64,000 bases of DNA. It comes from Pseudooceanicola sediminis (GTDB lineage Bacteria > Pseudomonadota > Alphaproteobacteria > Rhodobacterales > Rhodobacteraceae). Below are positions 17,087-26,527 of the stretch, piece by piece. Each line of letters opens with the position of its first letter. Position 1 is the first letter of the stretch. Both the position numbers and the translations under genes were made by a program. The notes beneath the pieces are model-generated. The model was not told the DNA's origin and made no database searches. It worked only from the letters and a program-made list of their open reading frames with translations. Location: assembly GCF_003575965.1 (NCBI RefSeq), contig NZ_QWJJ01000016.1, positions 1 to 64,000 of the forward strand. Direction: 5' to 3'.

Positions 17087-17805
17087 ACGTCGCCACCAAT
17101 ATCGAGCCGATGCTGGCCATCAGGGACCTGCACGCCTATTACGGCAAATCCCACGTTCTGCACGGCGTGAACATGGAGATCATGCCGGGCGAGGTGATCG
17201 CGCTGCTGGGTCGCAACGGAGTCGGGCGCTCGACCACTGCCAAGGCGATCATGGGCGAGGTCAGTCCGATCGGGTCGATTCGGTTCAAGGGACAGGAGAT
17301 TTCCGGTCTGGCGAACCACAAGATCGCTCGGCTGGGGTTGGGCTATGTGCCCGAAAGCCGCGACATCTTTCCGGCGATGACGGTGCGCCAGAACCTGCTG
17401 CTGGGGATCAAGGACATGCGCCGGCCGGGCAAGTGGAACATCCAGCAGATGCTGGACATGTTCCCCAACCTGGCGCGGCGCGCGGACAACCCGGCGGGGG
17501 TCCTGTCGGGTGGTGAAAAGCAGATGCTGACCATGTGCCGGACGCTGATGGGCGACCCGGACCTGATCATCATCGACGAGCCGACCGAGGGCCTGGCGCC
17601 GCTGATCGTGCAGCAAGTCGGTGACATGATTGCAGAAATTGCCAAGGCCGGGGTGTCGATCCTGCTGGTCGAGCAAAAGCTGTCGATCGCGCTGCGCATC
17701 GCTGACCGGGTCTACGTGATGGGCCACGGAGAGATCGTCTATGGCGGGACGCCCGACGATTTTGCCACCCGCGACGATATCCGAAAGGAATGGCTGGAGG
17801 TCTGA
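17083..17805 (+). CDS. Liv-type ABC transporter ATPase (LivF family) with Walker A Lys-to-Arg change
   Basis: ABC ATPase of 240 residues. The signature LSGGEKQ (141-147) and Walker B IIIDEPTEGLAP with E166 are normal. Walker A reads GRNGVGRST (43-51): Arg49, codon CGC at 17227-17229, replaces the phosphate-binding Lys. All three codon positions differ from AAG, so this is not a single-base error. The H-loop residue is Gln198, as is common in LivF proteins. With the LivG-type partner's altered signature, one composite ATP site is predicted to be degenerate. Last gene of the transporter operon, followed by a strong terminator. Confidence 0.94.
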   Translation: MNVATNIEPMLAIRDLHAYYGKSHVLHGVNMEIMPGEVIALLGRNGVGRSTTAKAIMGEVSPIGSIRFKGQEISGLANHKIARLGLGYVPESRDIFPAMTVRQNLLLGIKDMRRPGKWNIQQMLDMFPNLARRADNPAGVLSGGEKQMLTMCRTLMGDPDLIIIDEPTEGLAPLIVQQVGDMIAEIAKAGVSILLVEQKLSIALRIADRVYVMGHGEIVYGGTPDDFATRDDIRKEWLEV

Positions 17806-17845
17806 GGCGACCCGGCGCGCCCCCTTTTCGCCATGACCACAAGAG

Positions 17846-17875
17846 CCCGCCCGGAGCATCCTCCGGGCGGGTTTT
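17846..17875 (+). terminator. Rho-independent terminator after the Liv-type operon
   Basis: Perfect 11-bp stem CCCGCCCGGAG (17846-17856) and CTCCGGGCGGG (17861-17871), CATC loop, then TTTT. It lies 40 bp after the LivF-type stop codon and closes the 12.8-17.8 kb transporter operon. Confidence 0.93.
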
Positions 17876-18088
17876 GCATGCGCGGGATCGTGCCCGTTCG
17901 GAGCGACGCCGGTGATCCCTGCGCATGTCGGTCGCAACGTCGGTATCCGGGCGGTAAATGGTCGGTGGAATTCCGCGCATTTTACCTTATATTCAGGTCT
18001 CGCTCTGTATCACGTCAGGTGTTTCGTGATTGAGCATGGCGAAGCTAGTCGCCCTGGTTGGTTAAATCGTACCTATTGGCAGGTTGTC

Positions 18089-18943
18089 ATGACACACTTC
18101 AAATCTCTTTCCTGTCTGTTGGGCGCCCTGTTTCTGCTTGGTGTCGCAATCGTCCCGGCCGCCCCTGCAAGTGCGCTGGAGGCCGGAACCGCAAACGTCA
18201 CGACAACGACCGCCGAAGCGGTGAGCCAGCGCCTGCCCGTGCAAAGCTATCGTGCCGATTTCACGGCGCGGGTCGGGGATTGGTTCATCTATGCCCGCAA
18301 GAACGGATCGGACGAACCGCGCTGTTCCGCCGTGCGCGAGGAATGGAGCCAGTCTCTTTACCTGTCGCTGGACCAGGCCGGGTGGAGCGTCGGGACGGAT
18401 TCGTTGTTCCGCGTGTCGGGTACACGTGAAATCACGTTGAATGGTGTGCAATACGTCGCCAGCTTTGACGACCGCAGCGGTCTGCCCAGCTTTACCCCCG
18501 ACGCCGAGATGTTGCAGGCGCTGGGCGAGACGGGCGGTTTCATCGGATTTGCCCCCGGATCGGAACAGCGGATGTTTTCGCTGCACCAGTCCGGGCAGGC
18601 GTTGGACATGGTGCGGCTGTGCACTGAATCGCGCGGTCTGATGCCCGACACCCGCCCCGAGGTGAAACCGGCGCTGGCGAGTGATTGCCCCGACGTGTCG
18701 GCGTATACGCCCGCGTATGGCGATTTTACCGACCTGACCGTGAAGAACCTGCGCGATGATCCGGTGCAGGTCTATGTCCTGTCGCAATACAAGGACACGC
18801 CGGAATTCCTGGGCAGCGTGCTGCGCGAACACAGCCTGCAAACCTCGATCGGCAATATCTACCTTGTCGCCGACCTCAGCGGCCATTGCATCGGGTCACC
18901 CATGGTTGTCACCGAAAGCGGACAGGTCCTCACCGTTCAGTGA
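18089..18943 (+). CDS. Secreted protein of unknown function
   Basis: Protein of 284 residues that I do not recognise as a whole. A clear signal peptide (MTHFKSLSCLLGALFLLGVA, cleavage near ASA at about residue 32) predicts export. The mature part holds Cys residues at SDEPRCSAV, RLCTES, ASDCPDV and GHCIGSP, which could form two disulfides. One segment (FTARVGDWFIYARKNGSDEPRCSAVREEW) resembles the invasion-associated-locus-B type of small secreted protein: a short stretch about the role of an exported beta-rich domain. It is monocistronic, between a terminator and a tandem-repeat region. Confidence 0.75.
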   Translation: MTHFKSLSCLLGALFLLGVAIVPAAPASALEAGTANVTTTTAEAVSQRLPVQSYRADFTARVGDWFIYARKNGSDEPRCSAVREEWSQSLYLSLDQAGWSVGTDSLFRVSGTREITLNGVQYVASFDDRSGLPSFTPDAEMLQALGETGGFIGFAPGSEQRMFSLHQSGQALDMVRLCTESRGLMPDTRPEVKPALASDCPDVSAYTPAYGDFTDLTVKNLRDDPVQVYVLSQYKDTPEFLGSVLREHSLQTSIGNIYLVADLSGHCIGSPMVVTESGQVLTVQ

Positions 18944-19005
18944 GGCCGAGGCGCGCCGCCACGGTGATCACAGAGGCAGCGCGCCGGTAGAATCGGTACG
19001 GGCAG

Positions 19006-19137
19006 GGGCATTCGCCAGGAATGATTGGCCCACCGATGACTGGCCCACTGATGCCTGGCCCAGGAATGACTGGCCCAGGAATGACTGCCCCCCCAAATTA
19101 TTGCCCCCAAAATGACCGCCCCGGCATGACTGCGTGA
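19006..19137. repeat. 15-bp tandem repeat
   Basis: Units of ATGACTGGCCCAGGA type run in phase from 19021 to about 19096 (five units, up to three differences each), with decayed units on both sides. On either strand the 15-bp period gives pentapeptide-like frames, but no ribosome site or conserved start is seen and I treat it as non-coding. It lies in the 304-bp gap between the secreted protein gene and the convergent GNAT-like gene; nothing else is seen in that gap. Confidence 0.88.
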
Positions 19138-19247
19138 CCCGGGGCCGCGCGGGCCCGGCAGATCCGCGGAGCCTTGCCGGGCCGCAGGCGCCATACCTTT
19201 TCGGTGCGATGCGTGGGAACGACCTGCGCCGCACCCACAGGCACAGG

Positions 19248-19997
19248 TCAGAAACGCGGTGCCTCGGCGCGCCAGATTTTCAGCGGCCCGACCGACGCAA
19301 AGCCGATGCGCAGCATCCGGGCCAGCGCATCGCCCGCTTCATATCCGACCAGCGGTTTGTGCGGGGCGAGTTGGGTCGCCAATGCCGCGATCTGGCCGAC
19401 CAGCCGGTCCGTCGGGTCGAGGGCAAAGATATTCGACAGGCCGATGCAGGACTCCGAGTGGTTGAGCAGGCATCCTGCGGTGATCCTGCCCTCCTCGGTC
19501 CGGGCGTGGATGCTGATGTCCGGGTGATCCAGCAGGGCAGGCGGAAAGACCTGGTGATCTCGCGGGGTACCCGTGTCCGCCCAGGCGCGCTCCCATGCGG
19601 CCAGGTCATCGGCCGTTTCGACACGGCGCCAGCCGGTGGTCGCTGGGTCGGTATCGGCCTCGGGCAATTGCGGCGCGCGCCAGATCCAGTCGGCCTTCTG
19701 GTTGACGTGAAAGTCGTGATAGGACAGGTCAAAACGCGCAAAGCTGTCCTTGACCACCAGCGGTCCCGGGGTCAGCGCGGCAATCGCGGTCAATTCCGCC
19801 AGCTGCGCCCCGGCATCGCCGGCGCTGAGCGTGACGAGGTTGGGATAGAACGGGGGCGGCGTCTGCAAGACCGCAAGGCAGTGATTTTCCGGCAATCGCC
19901 GGTAGGCCAGCCCGTGGGCGTCAAAGATGGCCTGGCACAGATCGGCATTGTTCGCGGCGGCGATGGCGACCCGGTTTTCGGTGAGGTAATCACTCAT
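19248..19997 (-). CDS. Hypothetical protein, possibly GNAT fold
   Basis: Protein of 249 residues without clear family assignment. The C-terminal half has a pattern seen in GNAT acetyltransferases: an aliphatic stretch ITAGCLLNHSESCIGLSNIF, a long helix DRLVGQIAALATQLAP, then VGYEAGDALARMLRIGFASVG, where GNAT proteins have the last acetyl-CoA helix and strand. The N-terminal half (CLAVLQTPPPFYPNLVTLS) is unlike a minimal GNAT. There is a potential AGGA upstream of the ATG at 19997. It stands alone on the minus strand. Real coding is likely; the function is open. Confidence 0.7.
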   Translation of the reverse strand: MSDYLTENRVAIAAANNADLCQAIFDAHGLAYRRLPENHCLAVLQTPPPFYPNLVTLSAGDAGAQLAELTAIAALTPGPLVVKDSFARFDLSYHDFHVNQKADWIWRAPQLPEADTDPATTGWRRVETADDLAAWERAWADTGTPRDHQVFPPALLDHPDISIHARTEEGRITAGCLLNHSESCIGLSNIFALDPTDRLVGQIAALATQLAPHKPLVGYEAGDALARMLRIGFASVGPLKIWRAEAPRF

Positions 19998-20088
19998 GAA
20001 ACTGCTGAGTCCTGAAACAGTGGCAAAGCCTGCGATGCGGCAGCCCTCGGCGGTGGCGGGCAGGGCACGGGGTGCCCCGCCCCGGTGG

Positions 20089-21729
20089 TCAAACGGATTC
20101 GCGCAATTCGGGGTGCTGATAGTCGCCCAATTGCTGACGCAGGTTCAGCTTTGAAACCTTGCCGGTTGCCGTCATCGGCAAGGCATCGACCCAGACGACA
20201 TCATCGGGCAACTGCCATTTGGCGAAATGCGCCGAGATATGGTCTCGGATCTCCTCGAGCGTCGGCTTCTGATCGCCCGCGGCGACGGCCACAAGGATCG
20301 GGCGTTCGTCCCAGCGCGGGTGCGCCACACCGATGGCCGCGCAATTGGCGATGCCGGGGTGCGACAGGCAGGCGTTTTCCAGGTCGATGGACGAGATCCA
20401 TTCGCCGCCGGATTTGATCAGGTCCTTGGCGCGGTCCTGCACGGTCAGGAACCCTTCGGGGCAGATGCTGGCGACATCGCCGGTGCCGAACCAGCCCTCG
20501 GCGTCCAGGGCCTTGGCGCTTGCCTCCTCGTTGCGGAAATATCCCGCCGCAACGGTGTTGCCGCGCACGTACAGCTCTCCGACCGCCTTGCCATCGTGGG
20601 GCAGGCGCGCGCCATTGTCGTCGACGATCTTGAGGTCGACCCCGAAACAGCGGCGGCCCTGCTTGGCCTTCTGCGTCAGCTTTTCGGCTAGCGGCAGGCG
20701 ATCCATCCAGAAGGGCAGCGTGCCATGGGTGCCAACGGGGGACATCTCGGTCATGCCCCAGGCGTGGCTGACGGTGACGTCCATCCGCTCGAACGCCTCG
20801 ATCATGGATTTCGGCGCGGCCGAGCCCCCGATCACTACGTCGACAAACCCCTCGGGCTTGCGCCCCTGGGCGCGGATCTCGGCCAGCAGGCCCATCCAGA
20901 CGGTCGGCACGCCCCAGGCGGAATGCACGCCCTCGCCATCCATCAGACGGAACAGGCTGGGCCCGTCGAGCGAGGGTCCGGGCATCACCAGCGACACGCC
21001 GGACATCAGGGCCGAATAGGGCAGCCCCCAGGCATTGACGTGGAACAGCGGCACGACCGGCAGCACCTTCTTGCCCTCGGCAAAGCTGCCGTTCAGCATC
21101 AGGGCGCTGATCATCGCGTGCAGCACGGTCGAGCGGTGCGAATACAGCGTGCCCTTGGGATTGCCCGTGGTGCCGGAGGTATAGCAGAGGCTGCAGGCGG
21201 TATCTTCGCTGAAGTCGGGCCAGTCGTAATGCTCGGGCCGACCGTCGATCAGCTCCTCGTAGCACAGCGCGGGAAAGGGCGTTTCGGGCATGTGCGCCCG
21301 GTCGGTCATGATCACATAGGTGACATCGGCGGGCAGCTGGTCCCGCACGGCGGCGATGATCGGCACGAATGTCGTGTCGAGAAAGATCAGCTTGTCCTCG
21401 GCGTGATTGACGATGTAGATCAGCTGCTCGGCGGACAGGCGCGGATTGATCGTATGGCAGACGGCGCCCATGCAGGACACCGCGTAATACAGCTCGAAAT
21501 GACGATACCCGTTCCAGGCCAGCGTCGCGACGCGGTCGCTCATCCCGACGCCCCGCTCCCCGAGCGCGTGTGCCAGCTGGGCGATGCGCCGGCCGGCCTC
21601 CGGGTAGGTATAGCGGTGGATATCGCCTTCGGTGCGCTGGGAAATGACCTCGCTCCGGCGGTGGGCGCCGACCCCGTATTCCAGGATTTCCTTCACCAGC
21701 AATGGCCGGTGCATCATCATGCCGTCCAT
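20089..21729 (-). CDS. Acyl-CoA ligase, DmdB/medium-chain fatty acid type
   Basis: ANL-superfamily ligase of 546 residues that activates a carboxylic acid to acyl-CoA through acyl-AMP. The P-loop is [49 protein letters not shown] and the hinge [11 protein letters not shown] follow, with the catalytic Lys near GKVSKLNLR. The N-terminal region ([31 protein letters not shown]) is close to DmdB-type methylthiopropionate and fatty-acid ligases. The rest of the DMSP pathway is absent here. The gene is divergent from a quinone-oxidoreductase-like gene, with an IclR-type dyad between them. Confidence 0.92.
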   Translation of the reverse strand: MDGMMMHRPLLVKEILEYGVGAHRRSEVISQRTEGDIHRYTYPEAGRRIAQLAHALGERGVGMSDRVATLAWNGYRHFELYYAVSCMGAVCHTINPRLSAEQLIYIVNHAEDKLIFLDTTFVPIIAAVRDQLPADVTYVIMTDRAHMPETPFPALCYEELIDGRPEHYDWPDFSEDTACSLCYTSGTTGNPKGTLYSHRSTVLHAMISALMLNGSFAEGKKVLPVVPLFHVNAWGLPYSALMSGVSLVMPGPSLDGPSLFRLMDGEGVHSAWGVPTVWMGLLAEIRAQGRKPEGFVDVVIGGSAAPKSMIEAFERMDVTVSHAWGMTEMSPVGTHGTLPFWMDRLPLAEKLTQKAKQGRRCFGVDLKIVDDNGARLPHDGKAVGELYVRGNTVAAGYFRNEEASAKALDAEGWFGTGDVASICPEGFLTVQDRAKDLIKSGGEWISSIDLENACLSHPGIANCAAIGVAHPRWDERPILVAVAAGDQKPTLEEIRDHISAHFAKWQLPDDVVWVDALPMTATGKVSKLNLRQQLGDYQHPELRESV

Positions 21730-21804
21730 GTCGTCTCCTCCCTAAATCTCCTGTTCGGAAACTAGCGCCGATTCCCGGCAGACCCAAGGAAATCCGCCGA
21801 AGTG

Positions 21805-21819
21805 CGGAATATTTTTCCG
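21805..21819. promoter_or_regulatory. Candidate IclR-type operator (site 1)
   Basis: CGGAATATTTTTCCG: a 15-bp dyad with GGAA and TTCC arms 5 bp apart. It is nested beside a second inverted repeat, TGCGGAAT (21803-21810) and ATTCCGCA (21825-21832). The site lies between the divergent ligase (20089-21729) and oxidoreductase (21997-22965) genes. The same arm spacing recurs at 28140-28154. The IclR protein consensus TGGAAATNATTTCCA has the same geometry. An IclR gene lies at 23151-23969. Confidence 0.6.
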
Positions 21820-21996
21820 TTGAAATTCCGCAGGCCGGAAGGGGCCGGCGAATGCTGCGATGCGGCGTTTAAATGAGTGGCGAAAACAGGCTTAAGAGAC
21901 TGATTTTTCTAGCGTAAATGCCCATATTCCCTAGTCTGATCCGTACAGAGCAAACGCGGCAATTGCCGCCCGCGAATCGAGAAGGAGGAGCCCGAG

Positions 21997-22965
21997 GTGA
22001 AAGCCATTGTCTGCCATGAATTCGGACCGTTGGAGACGCTGTCGCTGGAGGATCTGCCCGACCCGACCCCCGGTGACGGCGAAGTGCTGATCCGGACCGA
22101 AGCCGCGGGGGTGAATTATCCCGACGGGCTGCTGGTGCAGGGCCTCTACCAGGCCAGGCCCGACCGCCCCTTCGTTCCCGGTAACGAGGTCGCGGGCGAG
22201 GTCCTGTCCGTGGGGGCGGGTGTGACGCATCTCGTGCCGGGCGACCGGGTGCTGGCGGCGGTGTCGGGCGGCGGCTACGCGGAAATGGCGGTCTGCGCGG
22301 CAGAGCGTTGCTTTGCCATGCCCCGGGGCATGGACGCCTCGGAAGCCTGCGCATTGCTGGTGGCCTACGGCACGTCGCACCACGCGCTGAAACAACGCGC
22401 GCAGCTCGTGGCGGGGGAATGGCTGGTGATCTTCGGCGCGGCGGGGGCGACGGGCATCGCCGCGATCCAGATCGGCAAGACGATGGGGGCAAAGGTGATT
22501 GCCGTCTGTTCAATCGACCAGAAACGCGCGCTCGCCCTGGAATGCGGCGCCGATCACGCGATCGGCTACGACACCCTGAAAGACGACGTCAGGCGGCTGA
22601 CCGATGGCCATGGCGCCGACGTGGTCTACGACAGCGTGGGCGGCGATGCCTTCGCGGCGGCGTCCCGCTTCATGGCGCGCAATGGTCGCCTGCTGGTGAT
22701 CGGCTTTGCCAGCGGCGAGATCCCCAAGCTGTCGGTGAACCTGACGCTGGTCAAGGAATATGCGGTGGTCGGTGTCTTCTGGGGCAACTGGACGCGCCAT
22801 GACCCCGAGGCCTACCTTGACAACATGCAGGAACTCTTCGCGTGGCACCAAAGCGGCGCCGTCCGCCCGCATATCGAAGGTCGTTACGGCCTGGGCGATG
22901 CCGCGGATGTGCTCTCGCGGGTGCTGGGCCGGGGCGCCACCGGCAAGATCACCCTGGTCCCCTAA
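21997..22965 (+). CDS. Zinc-free MDR oxidoreductase (quinone oxidoreductase-like)
   Basis: Medium-chain dehydrogenase/reductase of 322 residues with GroES-like N-domain (residues 25-120) and Rossmann C-domain (130-270). It lacks the catalytic-zinc Cys/His set; VNYPDGLLVQG stands where zinc enzymes have a ligand. NADPH binding is at VIFGAAGATGIAAIQIGKTMGA-type segment near residue 143. It belongs to the NADPH:quinone reductase / enoyl reductase group and could reduce a 2-enoyl-CoA. A good ribosome site (GGAGGAG) precedes the ATG. It is divergent from an acyl-CoA ligase and shares its regulatory region. Confidence 0.9.
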   Translation: MKAIVCHEFGPLETLSLEDLPDPTPGDGEVLIRTEAAGVNYPDGLLVQGLYQARPDRPFVPGNEVAGEVLSVGAGVTHLVPGDRVLAAVSGGGYAEMAVCAAERCFAMPRGMDASEACALLVAYGTSHHALKQRAQLVAGEWLVIFGAAGATGIAAIQIGKTMGAKVIAVCSIDQKRALALECGADHAIGYDTLKDDVRRLTDGHGADVVYDSVGGDAFAAASRFMARNGRLLVIGFASGEIPKLSVNLTLVKEYAVVGVFWGNWTRHDPEAYLDNMQELFAWHQSGAVRPHIEGRYGLGDAADVLSRVLGRGATGKITLVP

Positions 22966-22993
22966 CGCCCTTGCCTCAGCCACCGGCCCGCGG

Positions 22994-23063
22994 CTCCCTG
23001 TCATCTGGCCGAAAATACCCCGGGGGAATTGAGGCCGCCAGGCCTCAAGGGGGCAGCGCCCCC
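22994..23063. repeat. Extragenic palindromic element, forward half
   Basis: Constant arm CTCCCTGTCATCTGGCCGAA then ATACCCCGGGGG, variable hairpin TTGAGGCC-gcca-GGCCTCAA (23029-23048), then GGGGGC-AGC-GCCCCC (23049-23063). It lies between the convergent oxidoreductase and IclR genes and probably acts as a terminator. Confidence 0.9.
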
Positions 23064-23150
23064 ACCCTGCGCGCCTTGCACACTCATGACCAGACGCGGA
23101 CAAGGTGCGGACCGGGCGCGCGGGTTTCTCTCAGGGCCTCGCCGCGGGTG

Positions 23151-23969
23151 TCAGTAACCGACGCGGCTGACCATGCGCGCCAGGTCGACCAGCTTCGGGC
23201 CGAGTTCATTCTCCATCCGCTCTTTCGTCAGGGAAAAGGCATAGCCTCCGAGGTTGAAGGCCAGCATCGGTGTATTGGGTTGCTGGCTGGCATAGGGAAC
23301 CGAAACAGCGTGAACGTCTTTCTGCCAGCCGCCGATATTGGCATAGAAACCCTTGGCGGCAATCTGTTCCTGGGCGTCGTGAATGCCCTCCAGCACCTCG
23401 TTCAGGCGGTCGGCGGGATAACGGTCGCGGATGCGCTCGATGATCTCGGCGCGCTCGGTCTCGGTGGTGCCGGCGATATAGGCGCGCCCCATCGCCGACC
23501 GGGCGAGCGAGATTCGCGACCCGACATTGAGTTGCAGCGAGATGACCCCTTCGGACCGGGCGGCGGCGATATAGGTGATCGCCATGTCGTCGCGCCCGCC
23601 CAGGGCCACCAGCACACCGTCGCCGCAATCGTCCGCCAGCTTCTGCATGTAGACCTGCGCCGTCTCGCGCACCTGCATTCCCGCCAGGCAGGCATAGCCC
23701 AGCGATAGCACGGGAACGCCCATACGATAGCGTCCGGTGCCATCGTCATAGACCAGATAGCCGGATTTCAGCAACGTGAAGGTCAGGCGGGAAACGGTGG
23801 AATTGGGCAGGCCCGTACGGTCCGCCAGCTCGGAATTGCCCAGTCCCGCCTTGTCGGAGGGGCGGAAGGCGCGCAGGATTTCCAGCCCCCGGTGCAGCGC
23901 CGTGACGAACTGGCGGTCGCTGTCGCCCCGGTCGAGGTCTGTCGCTGGTTCGCTTGCTCTTTTGCGCAA
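23151..23969 (-). CDS. IclR family transcriptional regulator
   Basis: Regulator of about 272 residues: an N-terminal winged helix (ALHRGLEILRAF, ELADRTGLPNSTVSRLTFTL) and a C-terminal effector domain with GRAYIAG and AISVPY-like HAVSVPYASQQ segments. The start is uncertain. I prefer the TTG at 23969, which has AAGGA 8 bases upstream; another TTG at 24041 would add 24 residues of no clear character. It is the last gene after the ligase-SDR-ligase set and lies between two copies of a GGAA-N5-TTCC dyad, its likely operators. The inducer is probably an acid or CoA ester of the local pathway. Confidence 0.92.
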   Translation of the reverse strand: MRKRASEPATDLDRGDSDRQFVTALHRGLEILRAFRPSDKAGLGNSELADRTGLPNSTVSRLTFTLLKSGYLVYDDGTGRYRMGVPVLSLGYACLAGMQVRETAQVYMQKLADDCGDGVLVALGGRDDMAITYIAAARSEGVISLQLNVGSRISLARSAMGRAYIAGTTETERAEIIERIRDRYPADRLNEVLEGIHDAQEQIAAKGFYANIGGWQKDVHAVSVPYASQQPNTPMLAFNLGGYAFSLTKERMENELGPKLVDLARMVSRVGY

Positions 23970-24062
23970 TTGCTCGTTCCTTGTTGCACGCCGTCGGGTG
24001 ATGGGTCCCGCGCAGCTACCTATTGGGGCGTGGCCGGTCAAGCGCAGGCGCCCCGCATCGCG

Positions 24063-25753
24063 TCACACAGTTTCGGCGCTGACGCGCTTCGCCTCTTTTT
24101 CCGCCAGCGCCCGCCACATCACCTTTCCCGCGCCCGATTTCGGCAGGCTGTCGACGAATTCGACCTGCCTGGGGCATTTGTAGGTGGCCATTTCTGCCTT
24201 GCACCAGGCGATGACCTCGGCTTCGCTGACCTGTGAACCGGCCCGGCGCACCGCGATCGCCTTGACTGATTCCCCGCGGCGCGGGTCGGCGGTGCCGATG
24301 ATGCAGACTTCGCTCAGATCCGGGTGGCGGTGCATCAGGGCCTCGACCTCGGCCGGCCAGACCTTGAACCCGGAGGCGTTGATCATCCGTTTGACCCGGT
24401 CGACCATGAAGAAATAGCCATCCTCGTCGTATTGCGCGATATCGCCGGTGCGAAAGAACGCCTTGCCGTCGATCTGCACGAAGGCTTCGGCCGTGGCCTC
24501 GGGGCGCTGCCAGTAGCCGCGAAACACCTGCGGTGCGTGGATGATGACCTCGCCCGGCTGGTTGGGGCCGAGTTCGGCCCCGGTCTGAAGGTCGATCACG
24601 CGGGAATCGACGTTGATCACGGGAATGCCCAGGCACTGCCGCTTTGGCCGGTGCACGGGGTTGATGTGGGTGCCGGCCATGGTTTCGGACAGGCCGTACC
24701 CTTCGAGATAGTCGAGACCGGTCAGGGCGTGCAGGCGATCTGCCACCGCTGCGGGCATGGCCGCGCCACCGCCGCCGATACCGCGCAGGCTGGACAGGTC
24801 ATAGTGTTCGATATCGGGCGTGTTCAGCAGGTCGATTGCCATCGTCGCGATGTTGCGCCACCGGGTGACACGGTGGCGTTCGATCAGCTTGCAGGCGGTT
24901 TCGCGGTCCCAGCGGGTCAGGATCAGCATTTCCTGACCCAGCAGGATCGGGATCGACATGGAGCTTTGCATCCCCGTGACGTGAAACAGCGGCAGCGACA
25001 CAAGGTGCACCGCGTCCGGTTCCGCCGAGGGGTTCCAGACCGCGCCGCCATGGATCGTGGCCTGAACGCTGGCGTGGGTGTGCACGCAGCCCTTGGGATT
25101 GCCGGTGGTGCCGGAACTGTAGGGGATGACGGCCAGATCTTCGGCCCCTGCGGTGATCGGGCCGGGGGTGTGCCCTTCGGCGATGGCGGCACGAAATGGC
25201 GTGACGCCGGGACCGTCGCACAGCACATCGGACTGACCCCGAAGCGTCTCGAACAGGGGGATGTCGCAGGTGGGGTCGGTCATGTCGGCATAGGCGGCCG
25301 CGACGATATGATCGAGCAGGCCATCGCTTACCAGCGGGGCAAGGTGGTCGACCAGCTCGGTACCGCACAGCGCGATACGCGCGCCGGTGTCGCGGGCCAG
25401 GTGTTCCAGTTCGGCGCGGCGGTTCATCGGGTTGACCGGCACGACGGCAGCATCGGCGCGCAGGATCGCGTAATAGGCAATCATGCACTGCGGGGCATTC
25501 TGCATGTACAGCAGCACCCGGTCGCCACGCACCACGCCGCGCGCCTGTAGCCAGCCAGCAAGCCGTTCAACCTGCGCCAGCATTTCCGCATAGGTCAGGG
25601 TGACCCCGTGAAACCGGATGGCGACCTGATCGGGCACGCGCGTTGCGCTGTCGATCAGGTTCCGCGCCACGGAATAGGTCGGCAGGGTCATGTCGGTGGG
25701 CAGGCCGGGTGGCCAGTGTTTCATGTGCAGCAGGTGGTTGGGTGTATCGGGCA

Positions 25754-25754
<1 letters not shown>
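24063..25754 (-). CDS. AMP-dependent acyl-CoA synthetase
   Basis: ANL-superfamily ligase of 563 residues. Motifs: [20 protein letters not shown] (P-loop), SLPLFHVTGMQSSM, YLEGYGLSETMAGTH, FRTGDIAQYDEDGYFF, the hinge FKVWPAEVEALM, and the catalytic Lys in SGAGKVMWRALAEKE. It activates a carboxylate, probably medium-chain or branched. The start MPDTPNHLL at 25754 shares its last base with the stop of the SDR gene (TGATG). It is the third gene of a ligase-SDR-ligase-IclR set. Why one operon needs two ligases is unclear; they may serve different substrates. Confidence 0.93.

Positions 25755-26523
<769 letters not shown>

Positions 26524-26527
<4 letters not shown>

Noticed and set aside
17227-17229. 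Sequencing error as the cause of the Walker A Arg in the LivF-type ATPase
   Set aside because: CGC differs from AAG at all three bases, and the frame continues cleanly; a single miscall cannot explain it.
19006-19137. Possible CRISPR array or pentapeptide-repeat gene
   Set aside because: Unit of 15 bp with no spacers, and no cas genes anywhere in the window; the repeat decays gradually on both sides.
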